A DNA stretch of 64,000 nucleotides from Saprospiraceae bacterium (lineage in GTDB: Bacteria; Bacteroidota; Bacteroidia; Chitinophagales; Saprospiraceae): contig JADKCC010000033.1 in assembly GCA_016714785.1 (NCBI GenBank), forward strand, positions 1 through 64,000, in the 5' to 3' direction. Below are positions 53,229 through 63,105 of this stretch, one piece after another. The stretch's first letter is position 1. Each line of letters opens with the position of its first letter. The notes beneath the pieces were generated by a model. That model searched no databases. It saw nothing but the letters and a program-made list of their open reading frames with translations, and was not told the DNA's origin. The position numbers and the translations under genes were made by a program.

Positions 53229-53730
53229 AGGGGCTGCTGAAAAAGTCAGCTATTATTTTTGGTTATTAATTTAACAGAGATTATCGTTCAAAAAACAAGC
53301 AATAGAGAAAATGAACGCAGTGTAGTGCAAAGCACCAAAGGCGGCAAGCCTTTGACGGAGTGAACCGTGAAACGGGTGGGTGGGCCATGACAATGCGAGA
53401 AGCGAAGGAACCCGTAAGGGATGGGCAGGTCGAAAATGAACAACAATACACCTAGCTGATTTAAGTTTAAATCAGTGCCTTCATTTTTGAGTGATTTCGT
53501 ATCACTCAAATGCAGCAAAGCTGCACCATTCAGTTACCTTTTTTTGAACTAGACTTTTTTGGTTACTTTTTTGGGCAATGCAAAAAAGTAACTGCCGCCT
53601 GCATAGGGCAAAAGCCAACTCAAGGTACACGACTTTTGGACAAAATCAATTAAAAGGTTTGCATTTAATTTGTTTATTATAGACATAATTTTTTATTTAT
53701 CAATTGGTTGTACCATAGTCAGCAAGCCCT
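53229..53730. repeat. Element A2, first copy of the tandem array
   Basis: It starts AGGGGCTGCTGA and ends TCAGCAAGCCCT, followed by the spacer ACTT. It contains one 62-64 bp unit near 53320 and the GGGCAATGC hairpin near 53560-53600. Confidence 0.7.
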
Positions 53731-54027
53731 ACTTAGGGGCTGCTGAAAAAGTCAGCTGTTATTTTTGGTAGTTAGTTTAACGGAGACTATCGTTCAAAAA
53801 ACAAGCAATAGTGAATAAGAACGAAGTGAAGTGCAAAGCACCAAAGGCCGCAAGCCTTTGACGAAGTGAACCGCTAGCGGGTGGGCAGAAAAGTGCGTCT
53901 ATTGCCATAGAAAGCACAAAGGATTAAATATGAAATACTTATGGCAATAGAAAAAGCATTTTGGTTCGAAAATGAACGGTGCTACGCAATTGCCTTTTTT
54001 TGAACTAGACTTTTTTGTTTACTTTTT

Positions 54028-55884
54028 GTGTGCCATGAAGGTAGGTTAGTGAAAGCCTACCATGTTATTTTGAAGATGATACAACAACATGAGTGACCAT
54101 GTTGCGAAGTATCGGCAAGGGATTTTAGGGTAACTTGTCAAACCGCTCTTTTCTGCAAATCGAGTAATTGGAATGTAGTAAGCGTTAAGAGAAAAGGCGT
54201 ATTAAAACGTCAGGTATGATATACAGAGATGAATGCGAATGAATCGTTGATGAAACATCGAAAAAACAGAGATATGGATAAAATCGGGTTGTAAAAAGGA
54301 CTCAGAGATAAGCATTGCGGACGCCTAATTACTGGCAATGTATCCATCGGTGTAAAGACGACATGACTGTATATTGGGCTTCAATATAAAACTTGGGAGA
54401 ACCACATTTGGCAGCGCAGAAGATGCGTTATGTGGTAGTCGGACTAAGCCATAGTAGTGCTTTAAAGGCCAATGAAAGTTGGTAATAGCGAAGGGCTTAG
54501 GATGTGGATATTATTTAACATTAAACAACTCCGTAGAGGAGGAAGATTGAAATGGAAGTAAGAGTAAACCAAAGCATACCAATCGAACGTCAGTGGGTTA
54601 CGCAGGCATATTTAAAGCTGCGTAAGGGCGGGAAAGCCGTCGGAGTAGATGAAGAAACTTGGAAGGCATTCGAAAAGAAGTTAAGTAGTAATCTCCATAG
54701 TATATGGAGCCGACTTGCTTCTGGAAGCTACCATCCAAGTGCAGTTAGAGAAGTAGAAATCCCAAAGAAAGACGGAACGAAACGCAAGTTGGGTATTCCT
54801 ACAATACGAGACAGAATCAGTCAACAAGTAGTGAAGGAATATATGGAAAGTCGCATAGATAGAATTTTTCACCAAGATAGCTATGGTTATCGCCCATTAA
54901 AGAGCGCACATCAAGCATTACAAACAGTAATTAAGAATTGCTATCAATATGATTGGGTGATAGACATGGATATCAGTAAATTCTTCGATGAGATAGACCA
55001 TGAAATCATGCTCAAGGCAGTAGCACATGTTATGCCTGAGAAATGGGTATCTATGTATGTTAAAAGATGGTTAGAAATGCCAATCCAAGACAAAGATGGA
55101 AGTATAAGGAACAAGGAAGGTAAAGGCACTCCACAAGGCGGAGTTATAAGCCCTTTATTGGCAAACTTATATTTGCACTTTACATTAGATAAATGGTTTG
55201 ACAAAAACCATCCTGATGTAAGATTTGTAAGATATGCAGATGACGTAGTAGTTCACTGTAAAAGTGAACAACAAGCACAACAAATACTTGCACAAATCAA
55301 GCTACGTCTCGGAGAAGTGAAACTAAGCATCAAAGAAAGCAAAACAAAGATAGCCTATTGCAAAGATTATCGACGGAAAGCAAACCATGAACATGTAACA
55401 TTTGATTTTCTGGGTTTTAGCTTTAAACCTTCCAAGATGATAATGAAAGACAAACAAATCTTGTTAGGATTCTTAGGGGACATCAGCAAAAGCAGTAAGA
55501 AAAAGATAATTGAAGAGTTTCGAATCAATAAAACGATGAAACATACTGATTTAGAAATACAAGACATTGCAGCAAGAATAAATAGCAAATTGATTGGATG
55601 GACAAATTATTATGGTCTCTTCACAAAACGCGGACTAAACACTTGTTTTTATAATTTTAATAAACGAATATTGAAGTGGATTAGAAAGAAGTATAAAACA
55701 GGGTCTAAAGAAGCGTTGAACATGTTCGAAATGGTAAGAAAAGAAAAGCCAGAGCTTTTCTATCATTGGTCAAAAGGGTATTGTTGAAAAGATTTTTAAC
55801 CGCATCAAGAGCCGTGTGAAGGGAGATCTTCAAGCACGGTTCCGTGAGAGGCTTGCGGGTGAAACTCCCGCTTGCCTACTCGAC
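54028..55884 (+). mobile_element. Group II intron
   Basis: The 5' end GTGTGCC and the 3' end CTACTCGAC fit group II boundaries. Domain V is a canonical 34-nt element (55809-55842) with GAGCCGTGTG and CAAGCACGGTTC, followed by domain VI. The reverse transcriptase sits in domain IV. Because other copies of the host repeat lack the intron, both boundaries are fixed by comparison to the base. Confidence 0.9.
54552..55787 (+). CDS. ltrA: Group II intron reverse transcriptase/maturase
   Basis: The 411-residue protein helps its intron splice and reverse-splice into DNA. The RT domain shows PKKDGTKRKLGIPTIRDR near 75, SYGYRPLKSAHQAL near 108, DMDISKFFDEIDH near 137, KGTPQGGVISPLLANLYLH near 190 and the catalytic FVRYADDVVVH near 220. 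The maturase X domain has a C-terminal GWTNYYG near 350. No HNH endonuclease domain follows, so it must use another priming route. Unusually for this genome a strong Shine-Dalgarno (AGGAGGAAGA) lies before the ATG, suggesting the element came from elsewhere. Confidence 0.95.
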   Translation: MEVRVNQSIPIERQWVTQAYLKLRKGGKAVGVDEETWKAFEKKLSSNLHSIWSRLASGSYHPSAVREVEIPKKDGTKRKLGIPTIRDRISQQVVKEYMESRIDRIFHQDSYGYRPLKSAHQALQTVIKNCYQYDWVIDMDISKFFDEIDHEIMLKAVAHVMPEKWVSMYVKRWLEMPIQDKDGSIRNKEGKGTPQGGVISPLLANLYLHFTLDKWFDKNHPDVRFVRYADDVVVHCKSEQQAQQILAQIKLRLGEVKLSIKESKTKIAYCKDYRRKANHEHVTFDFLGFSFKPSKMIMKDKQILLGFLGDISKSSKKKIIEEFRINKTMKHTDLEIQDIAARINSKLIGWTNYYGLFTKRGLNTCFYNFNKRILKWIRKKYKTGSKEALNMFEMVRKEKPELFYHWSKGYC

Positions 55885-56047
55885 TGGGCAATGCAAAAAA
55901 GTAACTGCCGCCTGCATAAGGCAAAAGCCAACTCAAGGTACACGACTTTTGGACAAAATCAATTAAAAGGTTTGCATTTAATTTGTTTATTATAGACATA
56001 ATTTATTATTTATCAATTGGTTGTACCATAGTCAGCAAGCCCTACTT

Positions 56048-56434
56048 AGGGGCTGCTGAAAAAGTCAGCTGTTATTTTTGGTTGTTAGTTTAACGGAGAC
56101 TATCGTTCAAAAAACAAGCAATAGAGAATGAAGAAACAAAAGTGCGTCTATTGCCATAAAAAGCACAAAGGATTAAATATGAAATACTTATGGCAATAGA
56201 AAAAGCATTTTGGTTCGAAAATGAACGGTGCTACGCAATTGCCTTTTTTTGAACTAGACTTTTTTGGTTACTTTTTTGGGCAATGCAAAAAAGTAACTGC
56301 TGCCTGCATAAGGCAAAAGCTAACTCAAGGTGCACGATTTTGGACAAAATCAATTAAAAGGTTTGCATTTAATTTGTTTATTATCGACATAATTTATTAT
56401 TTATCAATTGGTTGTACCATAGTCAGCAAGCCCT
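56048..56434. repeat. Element A4, short copy
   Basis: This 387-bp copy has the same ends and spacer ACTT but lacks the 62-bp units. It retains the GGGCAATGC hairpin near 56268-56298. Confidence 0.7.
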
Positions 56435-56438
56435 ACTT

Positions 56439-57187
56439 AGGGGCTGCTGAAAAAGTCAGCTGTTATTTTTGGTAGTTAGTTTAAGGGAGACTATCGTTCA
56501 AAAAACAAGCAATAGAGAATATGAACGTAGTGAAGTGCAAAGCACCAAAGACAAAGTCTTTGACAAAGTGAACCGTGAAACGGGTGGGCAGGTGAAGTGC
56601 AAAGCACCAAAGACAAAGTCTTTGACGAAGTGAACCGTGAAACGGGTGGGCAGGTGTAGTACAAAGCACCAAAGGCGGCAAGCCTTTGACGGAGTGAACC
56701 GTGAAACGGGTGGGTGGGTGAAGTGCAAAGCACCAAAGGCGGCAAGCCTTTGACAGAGTGAACCGTGAAACGGGAGGATGGGTGAAGTGCAAAGCACCAA
56801 AGACAAAGCCTTTGACGGAGTGAACCGTGAAACGGGTGGGTCGGCCATGACAATGCGAGAAGGGAAGGAACCCGTAAGGGATGGGCAGGTCGAGAATGAA
56901 CGACATTACACCAAGCTGATTTAAGTTTAAATCAGTGCCTTCATTTTTGAGTGATTTCGTATCACTCAAATGCAGCAAAGCTGCACCATGCAGTGACCTT
57001 TTTTTTGAACTAGACTTTTTGGTTACTTTTTGGGCAATGCAAAAAGTAACTGCCGCCTGCATAAGGCAAAAGCCCACCCAAGGTACACGACTTTTGGACA
57101 AAATCAATTATAAGGTTTGCATTTAATTTGTTTATTATAGACATAATTTTTTATTTATCAATTGGTTGTACCATAGTCAGCAGACCC
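56439..57187. repeat. Element A5, long copy with minisatellite
   Basis: It starts AGGGGCTGCTGA and ends TCAGCAGACCC, like A1, and contains five tandem 62-64 bp units. The open frames inside are artefacts of the repeats. Confidence 0.7.
56530..56844. repeat. Five tandem 62-64 bp units
   Basis: The units begin at 56530, 56592, 56654, 56718 and 56782 with GTGAAGTGCAAAGCACC or a close variant. Each contains two small hairpins. One is AAAG(G/A)C..G(C/T)CTTT. The other is CCGT GAAA CGGG-like, replaced in element A3 by CCGCTAGCGGG, which keeps pairing. Confidence 0.85.
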
Positions 57188-57259
57188 AAATTACTTAACT
57201 TATTCGTAAGAGATATTTAAAACATTAATAGCAAAAATATTTTTCACCCTACTTCCTTT

Positions 57260-58585
57260 TCAAAAATCCAATCTCATTTCATTAAAATTGCCAGAAGTCA
57301 TCAGTAGGATATTGTACTGTTTTTGAGAAAGCAAATATTCGTAAAGCTGATTTTGGTTGGTAAAGACTTGCAAATTTGGATGATTAAAACTCTTTTTCAA
57401 AAATGCTTCTTCTAAAGCAGGCATATTTTTCATTTTGAGTGTATGTTCATTATAATAAATGACCGCTTGATCTGCTTTGTACAGCGTATTATGATATTGG
57501 GAGATGAAATCTTTGTTCAAACTGGAGAATGTATGCAATTCCAACACTGCCAATAAATCTTTATCTCCGAACCAATCTTTAAAAGATTCTGTCGTGGCTT
57601 TGACTTTACTTGGCGCATGGGCAAAATCCAAATAGACCATTCGACCATTCTTGTCAGATACTTTCTGAAGTCGCTTATTGGCTCCTTTGAAATCAGCAAT
57701 TGCCCTAAAAAAAGATTGAGCATCAATATTTAACTGTTCACAAACCAATCTTGCAGCATTCATATTTTGCAAATTATGGTTGCCGATTACTGATATAGGA
57801 TATTCGTTTTTATCAAAAGACACTTTTTTGTTTTGTGTCAATGATAATGCCTGGTAAGGTATCTTCTTTTTATTTTGAATTGGTTTTAATATAGATTCCA
57901 AATTTATATCGTGCTGGTAGTAAATTATAACACCTTTAGGCATAATTGTTTCGCCAAAAATACGAAACTGATCTTTATAAATGTCAAAAGTAGGAAATAC
58001 GTTAATGTGATCCCAAGCTATTCCTGTTAGTGCAGCAATATGTGGTTTGTAATGATGTATTTTGGGTACTCTATCTATGGAGCTACTAAGATATTCATCG
58101 CCTTCAATGATAATTAGTGGAGCGCTGGTAAGTTTGACCATCCTATTGAATCCTTCCAACTGAGCCCCAACTAAATAATCGAATTGAATATTTAACTTTG
58201 CCAATACATGCATGATCATAGCCGTAGTTGTAGTTTTGCCATGACTTCCTGCGACTACGATTCTTGTCTTCTCTTTGGAGTGCTCGTAAATAAATTCAGG
58301 GTACGAATAAATCTTAATACCTAGCTCTTGCGCTTTGAGTAATTCTGGGTTATCGGCTTTGGCATGCATACCTAGTATTATGAAATCTAGATCTAATGTA
58401 ATTTTATCGGGGTACCATCCAAAAGTTGAAGGGCAAATTTCAGCTTCTTTTAGTCTGGTAAGCGATGGCTCATAAATTTCATCATCAGAGCCAGATACTT
58501 GATGTCCTTGTGCATGTAGATCGAGAGCTATATTGTGCATCGCTGCGCCGCCGATGGCAATGAGATGTATGTGTTTGTGCTTCAA
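57260..58585 (-). CDS. mpl: UDP-N-acetylmuramate:L-alanyl-gamma-D-glutamyl-meso-DAP ligase
   Basis: The 441-residue Mur ligase reattaches recycled tripeptide to UDP-MurNAc. It shows the N-terminal dinucleotide-like HLIAIGGAAMHNIALDL, the ATP P-loop VVAGSHGKTTTTAM near 110-123, and EGDEYLSSSIDR near 160. ALTGIAWDHINVFP near 188 and the C-terminal FAHAPSKVKAT complete the Mur pattern. Mpl keeps GGxAMxxIA where MurC has GIGGxGMSGIA, which favours Mpl over MurC. It follows the DUF5686 gene. Confidence 0.88.
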   Translation of the reverse strand: MKHKHIHLIAIGGAAMHNIALDLHAQGHQVSGSDDEIYEPSLTRLKEAEICPSTFGWYPDKITLDLDFIILGMHAKADNPELLKAQELGIKIYSYPEFIYEHSKEKTRIVVAGSHGKTTTTAMIMHVLAKLNIQFDYLVGAQLEGFNRMVKLTSAPLIIIEGDEYLSSSIDRVPKIHHYKPHIAALTGIAWDHINVFPTFDIYKDQFRIFGETIMPKGVIIYYQHDINLESILKPIQNKKKIPYQALSLTQNKKVSFDKNEYPISVIGNHNLQNMNAARLVCEQLNIDAQSFFRAIADFKGANKRLQKVSDKNGRMVYLDFAHAPSKVKATTESFKDWFGDKDLLAVLELHTFSSLNKDFISQYHNTLYKADQAVIYYNEHTLKMKNMPALEEAFLKKSFNHPNLQVFTNQNQLYEYLLSQKQYNILLMTSGNFNEMRLDF

Positions 58586-58644
58586 GAGATTTAAATTCTA
58601 ATTGATTAAATATTGTTTCTGTAATCTACTGTTATTTTTATTTG

Positions 58645-61119
58645 TTAATTGTTCATCAACTGGCTCAACCTTATAGTAATTCCTTGGTCTCTCAATCCCG
58701 TCTTATCAAATCCAAAAGAATAGTCCATATCAAATAAATGGAACGGACCAATTCTGAAGTTTTCGATACCAAAAAAAGGTTCTATCCATTGCCCTTTTTG
58801 CGGCTGGTGTAAGCCAGAAACTCCAATAACCATTTTCAGAGGTGTCTTGTTGATCAAAGGTATCTTGTCGAATATGAAGCCATTAAAGTGATGCCTAAAA
58901 TTGAGCTGAATATAGTGTTGGTCAGTACTAAATTCATAGTATGGTAGTAAATTAAAACTACTCAAATCTGGATCAATAGGTGTAAGTAATTCATTGCCCA
59001 TCGGATGGAAAAAATCACCAAAAAATGTTGGTTTGCCTCCTAAATATTTGCCGGCTTCTATATTGTATTTAAAATAACCTAAAAGTCGCGCATTTACATA
59101 TTTATCCCGAATGCGTAATGACAATTTATGAAAAGAGTTTTCGTTTTCAGTGAGTGCTATACCATTTTCATATTCTAACATTATATTGGGCCAGTCTGAT
59201 ACATCTCTAACTTTAACATTGGGATAGCTGCTATATTTTTGCCCAGGTCTTAATAAGATGTTTATGACGTTTTTCCAGTATTTATTGGCTTTGTAATAAT
59301 TTTCATCCAAGTCTATTCGAGGTATATTTTCACTATACCTTAAGTCTTTGTTTCGAAGACTGTAATGGGTATTTACAAAAACTGGTTTACGTGAGGTATA
59401 GGAAGTTTGCAAATCTAGATAGACTCCGTTATATATTTCTTGATTATATCCTATGGTTGCAAATTCATTTTGGTAAAGTCTGATGTTATTTATTTTATTC
59501 CAGAGAGATGACCAAGTATTATTTCTTTCTGTGATAGGTTCGCGAGGCTCAAATTGTTGATTTCTGCGTCCTGCAGCAAAAAATACCTTACCTAAACTAT
59601 AGTTATCAAATAGATATGCTGCTTTGATGTAGGGTTTTATAATCTTGTCTGAGAAACCATATTGAATATTAGGCTCAATCGTCCATTTTCTGAATAAAGT
59701 ATCACTTTTTGACCATATAGCATTCAGACTTAATTTAAATCCTTCCACTGCATTAAATCTTATAGTAGATAATGGCGTAGGGAATTTTAAAGATGTTTTT
59801 TTGTGAGAATTTTCCCAAGTATATCCTGTCAATAGATTCAATATTTTGAATTTATTATTAACTCTATCCAATGAATCCATATAGGGTTTTGAATGCCACA
59901 GTCGTTGTAAAGAATCCTTTTTTATGTAGTCTTTTTCTTCTTCAGGTGTCAGCGGTATAGGTCTTTCTGCTTTCCAAAAAGCACTATCCTTTTTAAGTGC
60001 ATTTTGTTCTACTTTAAAGGTTTCATTTGTGATAAACTGAGATGTAACATCTTTGTCAATTTTGAAGTTTGAAAATATGTAGGAAAAATTACCACCCATT
60101 TTAAATCCCATTAAACCAGCGTTAAAGGAAAATACTTGGCTAAATAGCCTCCATGTATCAGGTTTTGAGAGAGGAATATATACTTGTTTGACTAAGACCG
60201 TATCAATAAATGTATTTTTTAGGGCAGTGCCATATATCTTTAGATCTGTACTGAAGATATTCCAACTGTTTTCGACAATATATATATGTCCGTGTAATAA
60301 TGGAGAAGTGCTGTATTTGGGGATGATTTGAATTTTGTTGATTACTTTTCCATCTTTATCGACCGTTGCATTTTCAAGTTTATAGTTATAATGAGCAAGT
60401 GCATTGTCGGCAATAGGAGAGACAATAGACCTTCCAAATTGTAAATATTCATTATAAAGATCAAAAGAAGCCCAAGAAAATTGATTAGCTGTAAACAAGC
60501 TGTTATCCCCTGATTTCACCGTGGAGATCATCACTTCTTTGGTCTTATCTGGTGCTTGAAAATAAAATTTTGACTGAGATTCAGAAAGATAGACGATGCC
60601 TTGGCGCATAGAGTCTAACACACCATTCATATCACCTATCTGCTCTCCTAATATTGCTTTCGGAGCATCCAATACCTTCACAACACCTTTTACATATAAG
60701 TCAGCTTCTAGACTCTTCACTTGATTTTGGAAATATTTTCTATTTTTTATGGCTTTTCTTATGATATTAAAAGCAGGGTCTTCTCTATCGGCAGCAATAA
60801 CTAATTCTCCTAATATATTTTCATCTGGTGTGAGGATGATATTTTTATGTATGGGTTTACCATTATATTCAAACCTAAAAACTGTTTTTTTGTAACCAAC
60901 ATATTGAAAAGTGACAGTGTATTGACCATTGTTTGGAATATCCATGATGTAATCACCTTCGCCATTGCTTATAGTACCATAAGATGTACCTTCTATATAT
61001 ACAGTGGCGTAGGGTAGAGGTTGATTTTCATTGTCTCTGATGGTACCTTTTATTTGGCAGAGTCCATCAGATAAATAGCCTAAAATCAGGAAAGTCGCAA
61101 TATATTTAATTTTACTCAT
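58645..61119 (-). CDS. DUF5686 outer-membrane protein with carboxypeptidase-like N-domain
   Basis: The start at ATG 61119 (MSKIKYIATFLILGYLSDGL) gives a proper signal peptide; a longer frame from 61161 begins at or upstream of the probable transcription start. An N-terminal carboxypeptidase-regulatory-like sandwich (IKGTIRDNENQPLPYATVYI, about 25-105) precedes a DUF5686 region predicted to form a barrel, ending TIRLSQLMNN. The function of DUF5686 is not established. A TTTCTTTG -7-like element lies at 61159-61166. The product has 824 residues from this start. Confidence 0.8.
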   Translation of the reverse strand: MSKIKYIATFLILGYLSDGLCQIKGTIRDNENQPLPYATVYIEGTSYGTISNGEGDYIMDIPNNGQYTVTFQYVGYKKTVFRFEYNGKPIHKNIILTPDENILGELVIAADREDPAFNIIRKAIKNRKYFQNQVKSLEADLYVKGVVKVLDAPKAILGEQIGDMNGVLDSMRQGIVYLSESQSKFYFQAPDKTKEVMISTVKSGDNSLFTANQFSWASFDLYNEYLQFGRSIVSPIADNALAHYNYKLENATVDKDGKVINKIQIIPKYSTSPLLHGHIYIVENSWNIFSTDLKIYGTALKNTFIDTVLVKQVYIPLSKPDTWRLFSQVFSFNAGLMGFKMGGNFSYIFSNFKIDKDVTSQFITNETFKVEQNALKKDSAFWKAERPIPLTPEEEKDYIKKDSLQRLWHSKPYMDSLDRVNNKFKILNLLTGYTWENSHKKTSLKFPTPLSTIRFNAVEGFKLSLNAIWSKSDTLFRKWTIEPNIQYGFSDKIIKPYIKAAYLFDNYSLGKVFFAAGRRNQQFEPREPITERNNTWSSLWNKINNIRLYQNEFATIGYNQEIYNGVYLDLQTSYTSRKPVFVNTHYSLRNKDLRYSENIPRIDLDENYYKANKYWKNVINILLRPGQKYSSYPNVKVRDVSDWPNIMLEYENGIALTENENSFHKLSLRIRDKYVNARLLGYFKYNIEAGKYLGGKPTFFGDFFHPMGNELLTPIDPDLSSFNLLPYYEFSTDQHYIQLNFRHHFNGFIFDKIPLINKTPLKMVIGVSGLHQPQKGQWIEPFFGIENFRIGPFHLFDMDYSFGFDKTGLRDQGITIRLSQLMNN

Positions 61120-61241
61120 GTTGAGTATGCTACCTACCATGTTTGTAATATAAATATGCAAAGAAATGAAATTAGGTTTGATTAATAGGCAATGGAAAGA
61201 AGGAATGTTTAAAATTCTTGATTTTTTGTGTATTGGTGCAT

Positions 61242-62234
61242 TTATTGTAAGTTTATACTTTTTGGCATTGTCCCATCAGTAGATTTAAAAAAATCTAATA
61301 CCATGAACTCACTCCAATAAAAGGAATCTTTAAAGCTAGTAAATCCGACATGACCACCGTGTGATGGTGTGGATAAATGAAAATACTGATGGGATTCCGC
61401 AATATCATAAGGATAAGAACCTTCTGATAGAAATGAATCATCCAAAGCATTAATCATCAGAGTCGGAATCTTAATTTTTTGGAGATGTGTGACACTGCTA
61501 CACTGCAGATAATAATCTTCAGCATCTACAAATCCATGAAATCCAGCTGTATAGATTTCATCAAAATCCCAAAGTGTTTTTATTTTATGGATATTGGATA
61601 TGTCTATTTTATCAGGCATCATTGTATGTTTCATCATTACTTTTTGTAAGAGTGTCGTCAAAAATCTTTGTTCGTAGAGATGGTTATACCATTTTTTGAG
61701 TTTTATGCTTCCACCTTTGAGGTCACATGGCACCGATATACCAGCAGCAGCTTTGATTTTGGGAGAGATATCTTGTTTTTGGTCACTTATATATTTCATT
61801 GTGACATTGCCACCTAGACTGAAACCACAAATATATAATCTCTCAAATTGGGTTGTCTTTGTATTTAAGAAATGATGTAAATCTTTTGTAAAGCCGCTAT
61901 GGTACATATCCATCTGAAGATTCATCTCGCCACTACAAGATCGGAAATTGATGGCAGCAATATTATATTGGTTTTGATGCATTATCTGCGCCATACCATT
62001 GATATACTGCGAATCGGTAGAACCTTCCAATCCGTGCAATAATATCACCAATTTTTCCGAGCTGCCTTGAAACCACCAATCCACATCAAAAAAATCTTGG
62101 TCAGGAGTCATTATTCGCTCACGGACAAAAGGAAGAGTTTTTTTCTTTCGGAAAAGATAAGGATAGAGCGTATTTATATGGGCATTCCTAAATGGTAAAT
62201 TAGGCTTATATTCGCTTGCGTCTAAAATGGGCAT
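61242..62234 (-). CDS. YheT-type alpha/beta hydrolase
   Basis: The 330-residue protein has the family pattern of YheT hydrolases: VILLHGLEGSTDSQYINGMA near 65, AINFRSCSGEMN near 95 and the nucleophile elbow ICGFSLGGNVTMKY near 140. The probable acid is in INALDDSFL near 258 and the His in PSHGGHVGF near 287. The natural substrate is unknown; relatives are carboxylesterases. It has no signal peptide. Confidence 0.87.
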   Translation of the reverse strand: MPILDASEYKPNLPFRNAHINTLYPYLFRKKKTLPFVRERIMTPDQDFFDVDWWFQGSSEKLVILLHGLEGSTDSQYINGMAQIMHQNQYNIAAINFRSCSGEMNLQMDMYHSGFTKDLHHFLNTKTTQFERLYICGFSLGGNVTMKYISDQKQDISPKIKAAAGISVPCDLKGGSIKLKKWYNHLYEQRFLTTLLQKVMMKHTMMPDKIDISNIHKIKTLWDFDEIYTAGFHGFVDAEDYYLQCSSVTHLQKIKIPTLMINALDDSFLSEGSYPYDIAESHQYFHLSTPSHGGHVGFTSFKDSFYWSEFMVLDFFKSTDGTMPKSINLQ

Positions 62235-62342
62235 CTAGTTAATATTACAAATTTTGAATTACAAAAGTTGATTTTTGAATAGTTAATTGTATTTAATAAG
62301 TATGCTTACCTAAAAGTGAATGATTATCAATAAGGTAAGTAA

Positions 62343-62771
62343 TTACAAAAGTACACCTACGCTAAATACAAATTGTTGATGGTCAAGGATCCATTTTGGT
62401 TCGAGATAATAAGTGTAGTCATCATCAGGAATTCTGAAAGACACTCCAAGACCAACTGAATTGTTCACCACACTTGTTTTTGTAAAATTAACTCCAGCCA
62501 TTGGGTTGATAATGAGTTTATCATTGAGATTAAACAAATTATAGTGAATATCGAAGTCAAAAGACCATTTTGCTTTGCTGGCAACATAGTAAGCGATATC
62601 TACATTCAAATCCAACTTATCAGCAATGTCTTTGCCTACTTTTCCATTGATAGCTAGCGCCTTGAATTCATTATTGTTATTAAATTTCATACCACCACCA
62701 AATACCCATTGAGATGATAATATATTATATTGTAAAAGCAAGAAAAAAAGAATGAACCATATATTTTTCAT
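62343..62771 (-). CDS. Small exported protein, porin-like beta strands
   Basis: The 142-residue protein has a signal peptide (FILFFLLLQYNILSSQ) and alternating strands with Gly turns (WVFGGGMKFNNNNEFKALAI, VFSVGVLL at the end), like small outer-membrane barrels. A -7 element TATATTTG lies at 62816-62823 on the minus strand. No family is recognised. Confidence 0.6.
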   Translation of the reverse strand: MKNIWFILFFLLLQYNILSSQWVFGGGMKFNNNNEFKALAINGKVGKDIADKLDLNVDIAYYVASKAKWSFDFDIHYNLFNLNDKLIINPMAGVNFTKTSVVNNSVGLGVSFRIPDDDYTYYLEPKWILDHQQFVFSVGVLL

Positions 62772-62815
62772 AAAAACTTCGGTTAAATGATAATTCTAAA
62801 ATTAGAAGTGAAAGA

Positions 62816-62823
62816 CAAATATA
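62816..62823 (-). promoter_or_regulatory. -7 element of the small exported protein gene
   Basis: On the minus strand TATATTTG matches TAnnTTTG, about 44 bp before the ATG. The rest of 62824-63105, between divergent genes, shows no other clear site. Confidence 0.45.
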
Positions 62824-63105
62824 ATTATATTATCGATAGTGTCAAAATCTTAACAAAAAAATTCCATTATTCATGGTGAATAATAAGACAAATTATAAAA
62901 CTATTAATAAAAGTAAATTTATAAAATATTGATAATGTGTATGCTGCGCGACAATTATACTTTTAGTTAAAAAAAAAACAAACCAAAAGGCAGCGTTTAA
63001 TGTTAAATTATAGTTAATATTGCAGTGTGTTTTGATGTTATTAATGATATCAAAATTAAATATTAATTAACTTAATCATTTATTAATTAACCAAACAAAT
63101 TAAGT

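Larger units (their letters stand above)
53735..56043. repeat. Element A3, interrupted by a group II intron
   Basis: It has the same ends as A2. Without the intron (54028-55884) it is 452 bp. The intron splits the hairpin arm GTTTACTTTTT|TGGGCAATGC; the joined exons match intact copies exactly. A variant 62-bp unit lies near 53829. Confidence 0.7.

Noticed and set aside
56530..56844. CRISPR array
   Set aside because: The units are contiguous with no unique spacers and there are no cas genes nearby.
56481..57107. Long minus-strand open frames with FTVHSVKGL-type repeats
   Set aside because: They exist in several frames at once because the 62-64 bp units repeat; they have no start context or family match and are artefacts of the minisatellite.
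53225..57195. A target duplication flanking the whole array
   Set aside because: The left flank ATTT and right flank AAAT are not direct repeats, so no duplication is visible.
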